Shown: positions 37,056-46,756 of the stretch, piece after piece
Layout: each line of letters begins with the position of its first letter
How positions within the stretch are numbered: the stretch's first letter is position 1
DNA from: Gammaproteobacteria bacterium
GTDB taxonomy: Bacteria > Pseudomonadota > Gammaproteobacteria > Burkholderiales > Burkholderiaceae_C
Assembly: GCA_018828125.1 (NCBI GenBank)
Contig: JAHJWB010000001.1
Coordinates: 310,001 to 374,000, forward strand
DNA: 64,000 bases
Reading direction: 5' to 3'
Notes under the pieces: model-generated
Seen by the model: only the letters and a program-made list of their open reading frames with translations
What the model was told of the DNA's origin: nothing
Database searches by the model: none
Position numbers and translations under genes: made by a program

Positions 37056-37095
37056 AAATTGGCCTCCAGCGCTTATGCAGTAAGCTATCGACGCT
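37056..37095. repeat. degenerate family A repeat overlapping the GNAT stop codon
   Basis: Minus strand GATAGCTTACTGCATAAGCGCTGGAGGCCAATTTC. Confidence 0.6.
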
Positions 37096-37675
37096 CTAAA
37101 AGGTATAGCAGTTGCGCTTTCGCCTCGGGCCATTCGCCGGCGCGCATGCTGTACATCACCGTGTCGCGGATGGTGCCGTCGCGGCGCAGCGCGTGACCTC
37201 GGATCACGCCGTCCTTCTTGGCGCCCAAGCGCTCAATGGCTTGTTGCGACGCAAAGTTGAAGTTGTCGGTGCGCCAGCCCACGACATGGCAGCCCAGGGT
37301 ATCGAAGGCGTGGCCCATCATCAGCAGCTTGCAGGTGGTGTTGACGTGGCTGCGCTGCACGCTTTTGCGGTACCAGGTGTAGCCAATCTCCACACGTTTC
37401 ACGGCGGGCAGGATGTCGTGGTAGCTCGTGGTGCCCAGCACCTCGCCGCTGGCGTCATCCACCACGGCAAAGGCAAAGCGGTTTCCGTCGGCGCGCATCC
37501 GCAGCGCGTCTTCGATGTACTTGCGCGTGTTCTCGGGCTCGGGCACCGAGGTCACGCGCAAGGTCCACAGCTGTCCGTCGGCTGCAGCGGCGCGCAGGCC
37601 TTCTTCGTGTGACAGCGCCAGAGGTTCGAGGCGAACGCCACGGTCGGTGAGTGTGATGGGCTCGACAAAAGACAC
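37085..37675 (-). CDS. GNAT family N-acetyltransferase (RimJ/RimL-like)
   Basis: 196 aa; GTTSYHDILPAVKRVEIGYTWYRKSVQRSHVNTTCKLLMMGHAFDTLGCHVVGWRTDNFNFASQQAIERLG. Confidence 0.9.
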   Translation of the reverse strand: MSFVEPITLTDRGVRLEPLALSHEEGLRAAAADGQLWTLRVTSVPEPENTRKYIEDALRMRADGNRFAFAVVDDASGEVLGTTSYHDILPAVKRVEIGYTWYRKSVQRSHVNTTCKLLMMGHAFDTLGCHVVGWRTDNFNFASQQAIERLGAKKDGVIRGHALRRDGTIRDTVMYSMRAGEWPEAKAQLLYLLERR

Positions 37676-37732
37676 GGGCTGCTCCGTTGGTCACTGAATG
37701 AAAGTGAAAACTGTCTGCAGAGAGGTGGCCTC

Positions 37733-38587
37733 TCAGCGGTTCCGCTGGTTCATGAACACCAGCTTTTCAAACAGGCTCACGTCCTGTTCGTTCTTCAAGA
37801 GCGCGCCCACCAGCGGCGGCACGGCTACCTTGTTGTCGGCGCTTTGCAGTGCGGTCAGTGGAATGTCCTCGGCCACCAGCAGCTTGAGCCAGTCGAGCAG
37901 TTCGCTGGTCGATGGTTTCTTCTTGAGGCCCGGCAGGTTGCGCACGTCGTAGAACGTCTTCATCGCCACGCCCAGCAAGTCGGCCTTGAGCGTGGGGAAG
38001 TGCACGGCCACGATCTGGCGCATGGTGTCGGCTTCGGGGAACTTGATGAAGTGAAAGAAGCAGCGGCGCAGGAAAGCGTCGGGCAGCTCTTTTTCGTTGT
38101 TGGAGGTGATGAACACCAATGGGCGGTGCTTGGCCTTGATGAGTTCGCGCGTTTCGTAGCAATAGAACTCCATGCGGTCGATTTCGCGCAGCAGGTCGTT
38201 CGGAAACTCGATGTCGGCCTTGTCGATCTCGTCGATCAGCAGTGCGACCGGGCGGTCAGCAGTGAAAGCCTGCCACAGCACGCCCTGGATGATGTAGTTG
38301 CGGATGTCCTTGACCCGCTCGGCACTGTCGCCGTCATTGAGCTGGCTGTCCCGCAGGCGACTCACGGCATCGTACTCATACAGGCCCTGCTGCGCCTTGG
38401 TGGTGGACTTGATGTGCCATTGCAGCAGGGGCATATCGAGCGCTTGCGCCACTTCTTCGGCCAGCATCGTCTTGCCGGTGCCTGGCTCGCCCTTGATGAG
38501 CAGGGGGCGTTGCAAGGTAATGGCCGCGTTGACGGCGAGCATCAGGTCTTGGGTTGCGACGTAGTTCTGGGAGCCTTGGAATTTCAT
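37733..38587 (-). CDS. MoxR-family AAA+ ATPase
   Basis: 284 aa; LIKGEPGTGKTMLAEEVAQAL Walker A, LLIDEIDKAD Walker B, FITSNNEKELPDAFLRR. Confidence 0.92.
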   Translation of the reverse strand: MKFQGSQNYVATQDLMLAVNAAITLQRPLLIKGEPGTGKTMLAEEVAQALDMPLLQWHIKSTTKAQQGLYEYDAVSRLRDSQLNDGDSAERVKDIRNYIIQGVLWQAFTADRPVALLIDEIDKADIEFPNDLLREIDRMEFYCYETRELIKAKHRPLVFITSNNEKELPDAFLRRCFFHFIKFPEADTMRQIVAVHFPTLKADLLGVAMKTFYDVRNLPGLKKKPSTSELLDWLKLLVAEDIPLTALQSADNKVAVPPLVGALLKNEQDVSLFEKLVFMNQRNR

Positions 38588-38693
38588 GGGGGCGAATCAC
38601 CGGATCGTTGATGAATGAGCTTGACAGGCGCTGGCTATAATCGGCGGTTGATCAGAGCCCAGAGCTGAACTTCCACGAGATTGTGCGCGCAAA

Positions 38694-39356
38694 ATGAACA
38701 AAACGTTGACCACGCTATTTGCCCTGGCTGTCGCTTCCGTGACCGCCTTGTCCCACGCCCAGGAAGCCAAAGGCGACGTGGAAGCCGGCAAGCAAAAGAT
38801 TGCCATGTGTATTGGTTGCCATGGCATTGTTGGCTACCAAGCCAGCTTTCCTGAGGTGCACAAGGTGCCCATGATCTCGGGCCAAAGCGGCAAGTACATT
38901 GCCGCAGCGCTGGTGGCCTACCAAAAGGGCGAGCGCAAGCACCCCACGATGCGCAGCATCGCCGAGTCGCTCTCTGAGCAAGACATCGCAGACGTTTCGG
39001 CCTATTACGAACAACATGGCAAGACTGCGGCCGAGCTGCCTGGAAAGCCTGCGCGCGAACCCAGTGTGCAAGTCGCCGAGCTGCTGAAGAAGGGCGCTTG
39101 TGTGTCCTGCCACGGCGACAACTTTGCCAAGCCGATCGATCCGTCGTATCCCAAGATTGCAGGGCAGCATGCGGACTACCTGTTCGTGGCGCTCAAGTCG
39201 TACAAGGTTGAAAAGAACAACAATGTGGGACGTAGCAACGCCATCATGGCAGGCGTCGCCAAGCAGTTCACCAACAACGAGCTGAAGGCCTTGGCCAACT
39301 ACCTTGGTGGTGTGGAAGGCGATCTGCATGTGGTGCCACAGTCGCGCTTTCGCTGA
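38694..39356 (+). CDS. diheme c-type cytochrome (cytochrome c4-like)
   Basis: Signal peptide; two CxxCH motifs (CIGCH, CVSCH). Confidence 0.92.
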   Translation: MNKTLTTLFALAVASVTALSHAQEAKGDVEAGKQKIAMCIGCHGIVGYQASFPEVHKVPMISGQSGKYIAAALVAYQKGERKHPTMRSIAESLSEQDIADVSAYYEQHGKTAAELPGKPAREPSVQVAELLKKGACVSCHGDNFAKPIDPSYPKIAGQHADYLFVALKSYKVEKNNNVGRSNAIMAGVAKQFTNNELKALANYLGGVEGDLHVVPQSRFR

Positions 39357-39373
39357 GCGAAGAGCCTTCTAGC

Positions 39374-39410
39374 CAACAAAAAAGCCCGCTCACTGCGGGC
39401 TTTTTTGTTG
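39374..39410. terminator. bidirectional rho-independent terminator
   Basis: CAACAAAAAAGCCCGCtcactGCGGGCTTTTTTGTTG. Confidence 0.93.
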
Positions 39411-39423
39411 GGGGCGAATTTTG

Positions 39424-39480
39424 CATTAAAAATGCCCCTAGCGCTTATCCAGTAAGCGCTGGTAGCTATCAAATAGATAT
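39424..39480. repeat. dispersed palindromic repeat family A
   Basis: CATTAAAAATGCCCCTAGCGCTTATCCAGTAAGCGCTGGTAGCTATCAAATAGATA between convergent genes. Confidence 0.9.
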
Positions 39481-39494
39481 CAACTTCAAAAGCT

Positions 39495-39929
39495 TCAATC
39501 CTTGGTGGCGCGCCGCTGCACACAGGCGATGTAAGCATCCCCATCGGGTGGGCGGCCGGCGCGCTGGCTTTCCCACAACATCTCGCCCAGGCAGTCCATG
39601 GCGGCGTGGTGGGCGTCGTGCAGCGAGTCGAGCCGCGCGGTCAAAAGCTCCACCGCCTGGCGGATGCCACGTGGCTGATCAATGCTGCACTGCTCGCTGA
39701 TGGACAGGTGCATCGACAGGTGCAAAAAGGGGTTGGTCTGCGCCGGGGTTTCGTCGTAGTTGCGTGCCACGGCGGCATCGGCGTCGGACAGGTCGGCCAG
39801 GTATTCGGGGTGCTCGGCGATCCACAGGCTGGCCAGGGTCTCGATGGCTTCCATGGGAGCACCGCTTTGGGTTTTGGCGTGCACCCCGCAAAGAAAGCGG
39901 CGCACGTCGGCTTGGGAGGGGCTGAACAT
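39495..39929 (-). CDS. DUF1841 family protein
   Basis: MFSPSQADVRRFLCGVHAK...NPFLHLSMHLSISEQCSIDQPRGIRQ. Confidence 0.88.
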   Translation of the reverse strand: MFSPSQADVRRFLCGVHAKTQSGAPMEAIETLASLWIAEHPEYLADLSDADAAVARNYDETPAQTNPFLHLSMHLSISEQCSIDQPRGIRQAVELLTARLDSLHDAHHAAMDCLGEMLWESQRAGRPPDGDAYIACVQRRATKD

Positions 39930-40134
39930 GGGGCAAGAGCGTAGCACGCACCCTGTGGGCCACGTGCGCGCAAGGTCAGGCAGTCCCAATCATCTTGGGC
40001 GCGGATGCCACGCGTGGCCGCGGCGGCGTCCTACGTGGGGGTGCGGGCTGCGAACCTACATTTGCGTTGCGCAGAGACAAGGATCCGGGTCCGCTTTGCC
40101 AAGTCCTCAAATACCCGGTTTTGGGAGAAGTGTC

Positions 40135-40356
40135 ATGAATGCAATGCGAATCGTCGGTGTGCTGTTGTTGGTGGTGGGTCTGGCTGGGTTTCTGACCGGC
40201 GGTTTCAGCTTTACCAAGGACACCACACAAGCCAAACTTGGCCCGCTGGAGCTGACAGTCAAAGAAAAGGAATCGGTCAACATCCCGCAATGGATGAGCC
40301 TCGGCGCCATGGTGCTGGGCGGCGTGGTGCTGGTACTGGGCTTCCGCAAGAACTGA
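40135..40356 (+). CDS. small two-TM membrane protein
   Basis: MNAMRIVGVLLLVVGLAGFLTGGFSFTKDTTQAKLGPLELTVKEKESVNIPQWMSLGAMVLGGVVLVLGFRKN. Confidence 0.8.
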   Translation: MNAMRIVGVLLLVVGLAGFLTGGFSFTKDTTQAKLGPLELTVKEKESVNIPQWMSLGAMVLGGVVLVLGFRKN

Positions 40357-40498
40357 AATAACAAGCTCCGTCGGCAATCGGCCAAAGAAGCGTGACAGCC
40401 GCAATGCGGCGACTCGTTGAGGGCCCCGTGAAGTGGTTGGAAGGCTGGGGCACAATCCCCGGTCTTCCACCCACTTCCGCATTTGTGGCACCCGTTTC

Positions 40499-41167
40499 AT
40501 GCGCATCCTTCTCGCAGAAGACGAACCTGACCTTGCCAACTGGCTGGTACGGGCCCTGCAGCAGGCGGAGTTTCAGGTGGACTGGGTGGACGATGGGCGC
40601 ATGGTGCGCCGCAGCCTCAAGGCCACCCGCTACGACGCGCTGATCCTCGACCTGGGCCTGCCGGGCCTGGGCGGGCATGAAGTGCTGGCCGACCTGCGCG
40701 ACGCGGGGCACACCTTGCCAGTGCTCATCCTCACCGCGCGCGATTCGCTGATGGAGCGGGTGAGCACCCTGCATGAGGGGGCTGACGACTTTCTCGCCAA
40801 ACCGTTTGAACTGGCCGAGCTGGAAGCCCGGCTGGTGGCGCTGGTGCGCCGTGCGCGTGGGGGTGAACACCCGCGCCTGGCGTGCGGCCCCCTGGTGTAC
40901 GACGCGGGCACGCGCCAGTTCACGCTGGACCATGCCCCGCTGTCACTCACCCCGCGCGAACATGCGGTGCTGCGCGCGCTCATCCAGCGCAGCGGCGAGC
41001 CGCTGTCCAAGCAGGAGATCCTGGACCGCGTGTTCAGCGACGAACAGGACGTGAACCCCGAGGTGACCGAGGTGCTGGTGCACCGCCTGCGCAAGCGCCT
41101 GGCCGACACGGGGGTGCAGATCACCACTTTGCGCGGCCTGGGCTACGTGCTCGAAAGCACGGTGTGA
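40499..41167 (+). CDS. response regulator (OmpR family; TctD-like by context)
   Basis: MRILLAEDEPDLANWLVRAL; receiver and winged helix. Confidence 0.92.
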   Translation: MRILLAEDEPDLANWLVRALQQAEFQVDWVDDGRMVRRSLKATRYDALILDLGLPGLGGHEVLADLRDAGHTLPVLILTARDSLMERVSTLHEGADDFLAKPFELAELEARLVALVRRARGGEHPRLACGPLVYDAGTRQFTLDHAPLSLTPREHAVLRALIQRSGEPLSKQEILDRVFSDEQDVNPEVTEVLVHRLRKRLADTGVQITTLRGLGYVLESTV

Positions 41168-42618
41168 TGTCCAACCTGCGCCAGCGCCTCGGCCGCCTGG
41201 TGGAGCGGCTGCACGCATTGAGCCTGCGGCGAACGCTGCTGCTGGTGCTGTTTCCGGGGCTGCTCACCCTGGTGGGAGCCGAGCTGTGGCTGACCTGGCG
41301 CACCGCGGTGGACGCGGCCAATGCCGCCTACGACCGGTCTTTGCTGGGCGCCATCAAAGCGATGGACGCGAACATTTCCACCGAGAGCGGGGGGCTGGGC
41401 GTAGAGCTGCCCTACCGCATGCTCGAATTTTTTGAGCTGACCGCCAGCGGGCGCGTGTACTACCGTGTGGCCACCGAAAACGGCCTGGTGGAGATAGGCA
41501 ATGCCGACCTGCCCCCGCCCCCGCGCGAGCTGATCACCGAGCATCCGCAGTTCAGCGACGCCATCTACTACGACACGCCCGTGCGCATTGGCTCGTATGC
41601 ACGTTTCATCGACCCGCCGTTGGCCGGGCAGTCCGGGCCACAGCGCCTGGTGATCCAGGTGGCCGAAACGTTGGAGTCCCGCCAGGCCTTCACACGCATT
41701 CTGGTGCTGCAGGCGTTTGCGCGCGATGTGCTGCTGGTGGTGGCGGCCTCTGGGGTGATGGTGCTGGTGGTGGCCTGGGCGCTGCGGCCGCTCACGCGGC
41801 TGCGCAACGGCGTGCAGTCGCGGGCGGCGATTGACCTCACGCCGATATCGACCGGCGGCATACCGGCCGATGTGAAACCCTTGGTGGAGGCCATCAACCA
41901 CCATGTGGAGCGCAACCGGCGGCAGGCGCAGGGCCTCCGGCAGTTTGTGGACGACGCCTCGCACCAGCTGCGCACGCCACTCACCACGCTGTCCACCCAG
42001 GTCAGCTTTGCGTTGCGCGAGGCAGACCCACAGGAGCAGCGCAAAGCGCTGGAAGCGATCAAGCTGCAGTTGGACGAAACCGTGCGGCAGACCAACCAGA
42101 TGCTGGCCCTGGCCCGCGCTGATAGCGCAGAAGGCGCCGAGGTCGCCGCGGAGACCGTGGACCTCAACGCTCTGGCGCAAGAGGTCACCCGCAAGTGGTG
42201 GAGCGAGGCGCGCGAGCGCGGCATTGACCTGGGTTTTGAGCCTGCAGCCAGTCGCCTGCACACCCAGGCCCAGCCCGCCTTGCTGAAAGAGGCCCTGTCG
42301 AACCTGCTGCACAACGCCCTGCGCTACACCCCGCGCGGCGGGCACGTGACGGTGTGCGTCAATCCGTCTGACGCACACGCCGCCATCACCGTGGTGGACA
42401 CCGGCCCTGGCGTGGCCGCACAGGAGATGGCACGGCTGGGCGAGCGGTTTTTCCGAGGCGGCAATGGGCGCCTGCCTGGCACCGGCCTGGGCTTGGCCAT
42501 CGTGAAATCGGTGGTGGAGCGCCACGGCGGCCACCTGCAGATTGCCGCCGGACGCGAGGGGCGCGGGCTGAGTGTGGCCATGCTTTTTCCTCGGCTGGAT
42601 GATTCGGGTTTCCCCTGA
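41167..42618 (+). CDS. sensor histidine kinase (TctE-like by context)
   Basis: TGATG overlap with the response regulator; DDASHQLRTPLTTLSTQVSFALRE H-box; GTGLGLAIVKSVVERHGG. Confidence 0.92.
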   Translation: MSNLRQRLGRLVERLHALSLRRTLLLVLFPGLLTLVGAELWLTWRTAVDAANAAYDRSLLGAIKAMDANISTESGGLGVELPYRMLEFFELTASGRVYYRVATENGLVEIGNADLPPPPRELITEHPQFSDAIYYDTPVRIGSYARFIDPPLAGQSGPQRLVIQVAETLESRQAFTRILVLQAFARDVLLVVAASGVMVLVVAWALRPLTRLRNGVQSRAAIDLTPISTGGIPADVKPLVEAINHHVERNRRQAQGLRQFVDDASHQLRTPLTTLSTQVSFALREADPQEQRKALEAIKLQLDETVRQTNQMLALARADSAEGAEVAAETVDLNALAQEVTRKWWSEARERGIDLGFEPAASRLHTQAQPALLKEALSNLLHNALRYTPRGGHVTVCVNPSDAHAAITVVDTGPGVAAQEMARLGERFFRGGNGRLPGTGLGLAIVKSVVERHGGHLQIAAGREGRGLSVAMLFPRLDDSGFP

Positions 42619-42753
42619 CCTTTTGGCAAATTCTCTGAAAGGCGTTTGAAAGTAGCGGCTCGGTACATTGCCTTCACCGTCCTGCCCACGCCCCAACGAT
42701 GTTGATCGGGAGGTCGTGGCGGCGGGGGATAACAACCTCTTGGAGACACACCG

Positions 42754-43743
42754 ATGATCCGCAAGCTTTCCCTTCTGTCCCTGGTGCTGGCCTGCGCGGC
42801 CACAGCGGCAACGCCCGCCATGGCTGGCCCGCTCGACAAGCCCGAGTGCATCGCACCGGCCAAGCCGGGCGGTGGTTTCGATCTGACCTGCAAACTGGTG
42901 CAGTCGGGCCTCATGGAGGGCAAACACATCAGCGACGCGATGCGCATCTCGTACATGCCCGGCGGCATTGGTGCCGTGGCTTACAACGCCATCGTGGCCC
43001 AGCGCCCCGCAGAGTCCAACACCCTGGTCGCGTATTCGGGCGGGTCGCTGCTCAACCTGGCACAAGGCAAGTTTGGCCGTTACAACGAAAACGATGTGCG
43101 CTGGCTCGCCGCCATCGGCACCGACTTTGGTGCCGTCGTCGTGGCCGAAAAATCGCCTTTCAAGACCCTGCAGGACTTGATTGCCGCCGTGAAGGCTGAT
43201 CCCACCAAAGTCGTGTTTGGCGCGGGTGGCACGGTGGGCAGCCAGGACTGGATGAAGGCAGCTTTGACCGCGCGCGCTGCGGGCCTGAACCCAAAGTCCA
43301 TGCGCTTTGTGGCGTTTGAAGGCGGTGGCGAAGCGCTGACCGCGCTGCAAGGCGGCCATGTGCATGTGTACTCGGGGGATGCGTCGGAGGCCGAAGAGCA
43401 GATCAAGGCGGGTGCCAAGATCCGTGTTCTGGCTGTCATGTCTGACAAGCGGCTGGAAGGCAGTCTGGCGCAGGTGCCTACGGCCAAGGAACAAGGCCTC
43501 GACATCGAGTGGCCCATCATCCGCGGCTTCTACCTGGGCCCCAAGGTCAGTGACGCTGACTACAAGGTCTGGCAAGACACCTTCAACCGCATGTTGGCCA
43601 CGCCCGCGTTTCAAAAGCTGCGCGCTGAACGCAGCCTGTACCAGTTCTCCATGACGGGCCCGGAGCTGGACGCGTACATCAAGAAGCGCGTGGGCGAATA
43701 CCGCACCCTGGCCGCCGAGTTCGGCCTCAACGTCAGCAAATAA
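42754..43743 (+). CDS. tctC: tripartite tricarboxylate transporter substrate-binding protein (TctC)
   Basis: Signal peptide; CIAPAKPGGGFDLTCKLVQ; followed by TctB/TctA. Confidence 0.9.
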   Translation: MIRKLSLLSLVLACAATAATPAMAGPLDKPECIAPAKPGGGFDLTCKLVQSGLMEGKHISDAMRISYMPGGIGAVAYNAIVAQRPAESNTLVAYSGGSLLNLAQGKFGRYNENDVRWLAAIGTDFGAVVVAEKSPFKTLQDLIAAVKADPTKVVFGAGGTVGSQDWMKAALTARAAGLNPKSMRFVAFEGGGEALTALQGGHVHVYSGDASEAEEQIKAGAKIRVLAVMSDKRLEGSLAQVPTAKEQGLDIEWPIIRGFYLGPKVSDADYKVWQDTFNRMLATPAFQKLRAERSLYQFSMTGPELDAYIKKRVGEYRTLAAEFGLNVSK

Positions 43744-43795
43744 ACCCCCACGTATCGAGCGAGTGCGCCGGTGCACCAGCAGAGGAGGACCAACA

Positions 43796-44269
43796 ATGAG
43801 TGATCGAATTCTGGGCGCCGTGTGCGTGGTGGTGGGCGCAGGCATGGCCTGGGCCGCCCAAGGCTATGCGGCCGAAATCTCCTACGAGCCCGTGGGGCCG
43901 CGTGCGTTTCCGCTGCTGCTCTCGGCGTTGATGGTGGCCTGCGGCGCTTGGCTGGTGGTGCGCCCCGGTGTGGCTGCAACAGCCGAAGGGGATGGCGCGG
44001 GCGCAGAAGCAGCGCGCTGGCAAAACCTCAAGCCGCTGGCGTTGGCCGTGTTGGCCATCGGCCTGTACGTGTCGCTCTTTCAGTGGCTGGGATTCCCGTT
44101 GGCCACGGCCTTGATGGCGCTGCCCGTAGGCATGGCGTTCGGGGGCAATTGGCGCCAGTCGCTGGCCGCGGGTGCCGGCATGGGCGTGGTGCTGTACTTA
44201 ATGTTCGACAAGCTGCTGGACGTGATCCTGCCCACCGGGCTGCTGTCGTTCATTCTTGGGGGGCGGTGA
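43796..44269 (+). CDS. tctB: tripartite tricarboxylate transporter TctB family protein
   Basis: Four-TM protein; YEPVGPRAFPLLLSALM; between tctC and tctA. Confidence 0.88.
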   Translation: MSDRILGAVCVVVGAGMAWAAQGYAAEISYEPVGPRAFPLLLSALMVACGAWLVVRPGVAATAEGDGAGAEAARWQNLKPLALAVLAIGLYVSLFQWLGFPLATALMALPVGMAFGGNWRQSLAAGAGMGVVLYLMFDKLLDVILPTGLLSFILGGR

Positions 44270-44270
44270 A

Positions 44271-45785
44271 ATGGATACCTTGCAATACCTGTTGGCCGGT
44301 TTTGGTGTGGCGCTCACGCCCACCAACCTGGTGGTGGCAGCCCTGGGGGCTTTCATTGGCACCGTGGTGGGCATGCTGCCGGGCCTGGGGCCCATCAATG
44401 GCGTGGCCATCTTGATGCCGCTGGCGTTTGCGCTCAAGCTGCCGCCCGAGACCGCGCTCATCCTGCTGGCGGCCGTGTACATGGGCTGCGAATACGGCGG
44501 TCGCATCTCGTCCATCTTGCTCAATGTGCCGGGGGACGCAGGGGCCATCATGACCGCGCTGGACGGCTACCCCATGGCGCGCAAGGGCATGGGGGGCGTG
44601 GCGCTCTCCATATCCGCCTGGGCCTCGTTTGTGGGCTCGGCCATTGCCACGGTGGGCATCGTGCTGTTTGCGCCGCTGCTGGCGCGCTGGGCGCTGGCCT
44701 TTGGGCCTGCCGAATACTTTGCGCTGATGTGTTTTGCGTTTGCCTGCATTACGGGCCTGATGGGCGATGCGCCTATGAAAGCCATGCTGGCTGCCGTGAT
44801 CGGGCTGTCGTTGTCCACGGTGGGGCTTGACTCCAACTCCGGCGTTTACCGCTTCACGGGCGGCAGCGTGCACCTGTCGGACGGCATTCAGTTCATCGTG
44901 GTGGTGATCGGCGTGTTCTCGGTCAGCGAGATCTTGCTGATGCTGGAGCAACACCACCGCAACGAAGGCATCCTCAAGGTGACGGGCCGCACGCTCTTCA
45001 ACCTGAAAGAACTGGCGCAGACATGGTGGGGCACCGTGCGCTCGGGCCTGGTGGGCTTTGTGGTGGGTGTGTTGCCCGGTGCAGGCGCCACCATTGCCAG
45101 CGCCATGACGTATTCCATGGAAAAGCGGATGGCGGCCAAAGACGGCCAGTTTGGCCAGGGTGACATTCGCGGTGTGACCGCACCCGAGGCCGCCAACAAC
45201 GCTTCGGCTGCAGGCTCGTTTGTGCCCATGCTCACGCTGGGTGTGCCGGGCTCGGGCACCACGGCGGTGATGGTGGGGGCGCTGTCGCTCTACAACATTA
45301 CGCCGGGCCCGGCGCTGTTCACGCAGAACCCCACGCTGGTGTGGGGGCTGATCGCATCGCTCTTCATCGCCAACGTGATGCTGCTGTTCATCAATATCCC
45401 CATGGTGGGCGTGTTCACCCGCGTGCTGCGGCTGCCCAACTGGATCCTGGTGCCCGGCATTCTGGCCGTGAGCGCTGTGGGCGTGTATTCGGTGCATGCC
45501 ACCACGTTCGACCTGCTGCTGATGGCCGGGTTTGGTGTGGCAGGCTACCTGCTGCGCAAGCAGGGCATGCCCATGGCGCCGCTGATCCTGGGCTTTGTGC
45601 TGGGCGACATGATGGAGCAGAACCTGCGCCGCGCGTTGTCCATCACCAATGGCGAGCTGGGCATTCTGGTCGAAAGCCCCATCTCCATCAGTCTTTGGAT
45701 TGGTGCGATCGCCATGGTGGCCGTGCCGCAACTGCTGCGGATACTGGCGCGCAGAAAACGCGGCGCTGCCGAGGCGGCTGCCTGA
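44271..45785 (+). CDS. tctA: tripartite tricarboxylate transporter permease (TctA)
   Basis: [59 protein letters not shown]. Confidence 0.95.
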   Translation: MDTLQYLLAGFGVALTPTNLVVAALGAFIGTVVGMLPGLGPINGVAILMPLAFALKLPPETALILLAAVYMGCEYGGRISSILLNVPGDAGAIMTALDGYPMARKGMGGVALSISAWASFVGSAIATVGIVLFAPLLARWALAFGPAEYFALMCFAFACITGLMGDAPMKAMLAAVIGLSLSTVGLDSNSGVYRFTGGSVHLSDGIQFIVVVIGVFSVSEILLMLEQHHRNEGILKVTGRTLFNLKELAQTWWGTVRSGLVGFVVGVLPGAGATIASAMTYSMEKRMAAKDGQFGQGDIRGVTAPEAANNASAAGSFVPMLTLGVPGSGTTAVMVGALSLYNITPGPALFTQNPTLVWGLIASLFIANVMLLFINIPMVGVFTRVLRLPNWILVPGILAVSAVGVYSVHATTFDLLLMAGFGVAGYLLRKQGMPMAPLILGFVLGDMMEQNLRRALSITNGELGILVESPISISLWIGAIAMVAVPQLLRILARRKRGAAEAAA

Positions 45786-45813
45786 GCCGTAACCCACACT
45801 CCCTCACTGCAAC

Positions 45814-45838
45814 AAGCCCGCCCTGAGCGGGCTTCTTT
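45814..45838. terminator. rho-independent terminator
   Basis: AAGCCCGC-cctga-GCGGGCTT followed by CTTTT, between tctA and iclR-type gene. Confidence 0.85.
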
Positions 45839-45863
45839 TCGCTGGATGCGGGCGCGCTGGTCC

Positions 45864-46664
45864 TCAGGCGCCCGGCGCGCCCATCATGCGCGAGATGATG
45901 CGCGCTGCCCGCAGCAGCGCGGGCAGCATCTGTTCGCGCATCTGCGCCTCGCTGGTGCGGTTGGCCTGGCCGCTGATGTTGAGCGCGGCCACCGTGCGGC
46001 CCGTGCGGTCGGTCAGCGGTGCGGCAATCGAGATCAGGCCCTCTTCCAGTTCCTGGTTCACCAGGCACCAGCCCTGCGCGCGGGCGGTGCGGATGCGTGC
46101 GAGCAGCTCGGCCAGATCGGTGGTGGTGTGCGCGGTGTGGCGCACCAGCGGCACCGGCACCAGCCGCGCCTGCAGTTCGTCGTCGGGCAGCGAGGCCAGC
46201 AGCACACGGCCCATCGACGTCCAGGGCGCGGGCAGGCGCGAGCCCACGCCCAGATTGGTGCGCATGATCTTGTGCGTGGGCACGCGCAGCACGTAGACGA
46301 TGTCGAGGCCGTCCAGCACGGCGGCCGATGACGATTCGCGGACTTCTTCCACCAGGTCTTCCATCACCGGCTCGGCCAGGTTCCAGATCGGCAGCGACGA
46401 CAGGTACGCAAACCCCAGATCCAGAATGCGCGGGCTCAGGCGAAACAGCTTGCCGTCCGTCTCCACATAGCCCAGCGTCTGCAGCGTGAGCAGGATGCGC
46501 CGCGCGCCCGCGCGCGTCAGGCCCGCCTGCGCGGCGACTTCGCTCAGGGTCTGCTGCGGCGCGCTTGCGCTGAACGAACGGATCACCTCCAGCCCGCGCG
46601 CGAACGACTGCACATAGCTGTCACTGGGCTTGGGGTCTTTGGGTTCTGCGGGTTGTGAATTCAT
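45864..46664 (-). CDS. IclR family transcriptional regulator (PcaR/PcaU-like by context)
   Basis: FARGLEVIRSFSASAPQQTLSEVAAQAGLTRAGARRILLTLQTLGYVETDG; divergent from pcaIJF. Confidence 0.9.
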   Translation of the reverse strand: MNSQPAEPKDPKPSDSYVQSFARGLEVIRSFSASAPQQTLSEVAAQAGLTRAGARRILLTLQTLGYVETDGKLFRLSPRILDLGFAYLSSLPIWNLAEPVMEDLVEEVRESSSAAVLDGLDIVYVLRVPTHKIMRTNLGVGSRLPAPWTSMGRVLLASLPDDELQARLVPVPLVRHTAHTTTDLAELLARIRTARAQGWCLVNQELEEGLISIAAPLTDRTGRTVAALNISGQANRTSEAQMREQMLPALLRAARIISRMMGAPGA

Positions 46665-46670
46665 ACGTAT

Positions 46671-46714
46671 GCGAACTATAATTCTTTCAGCGAACATTTG
46701 TTCTATAAGCGAAC
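46671..46714. promoter_or_regulatory. candidate IclR operator: three direct GCGAAC repeats at exact 19-bp spacing
   Basis: GCGAAC at 46671, 46690 and 46709; the middle copy extends to GAACA-TT-TGTTC. Confidence 0.75.
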
Positions 46715-46756
46715 AAATTTCAAAGAGACAACAGAGCAAACCAAGAAAGCGTTGCA

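Noticed and set aside
41143-43845. 900-aa minus-strand ORF
   Set aside because: Shadow of the TctE-like kinase and TctC; no recognisable domain, and both sense genes are well supported.
44250-45797. 515-aa minus-strand ORF
   Set aside because: Antisense to tctA, His/Gln/Arg-rich shadow ORF.
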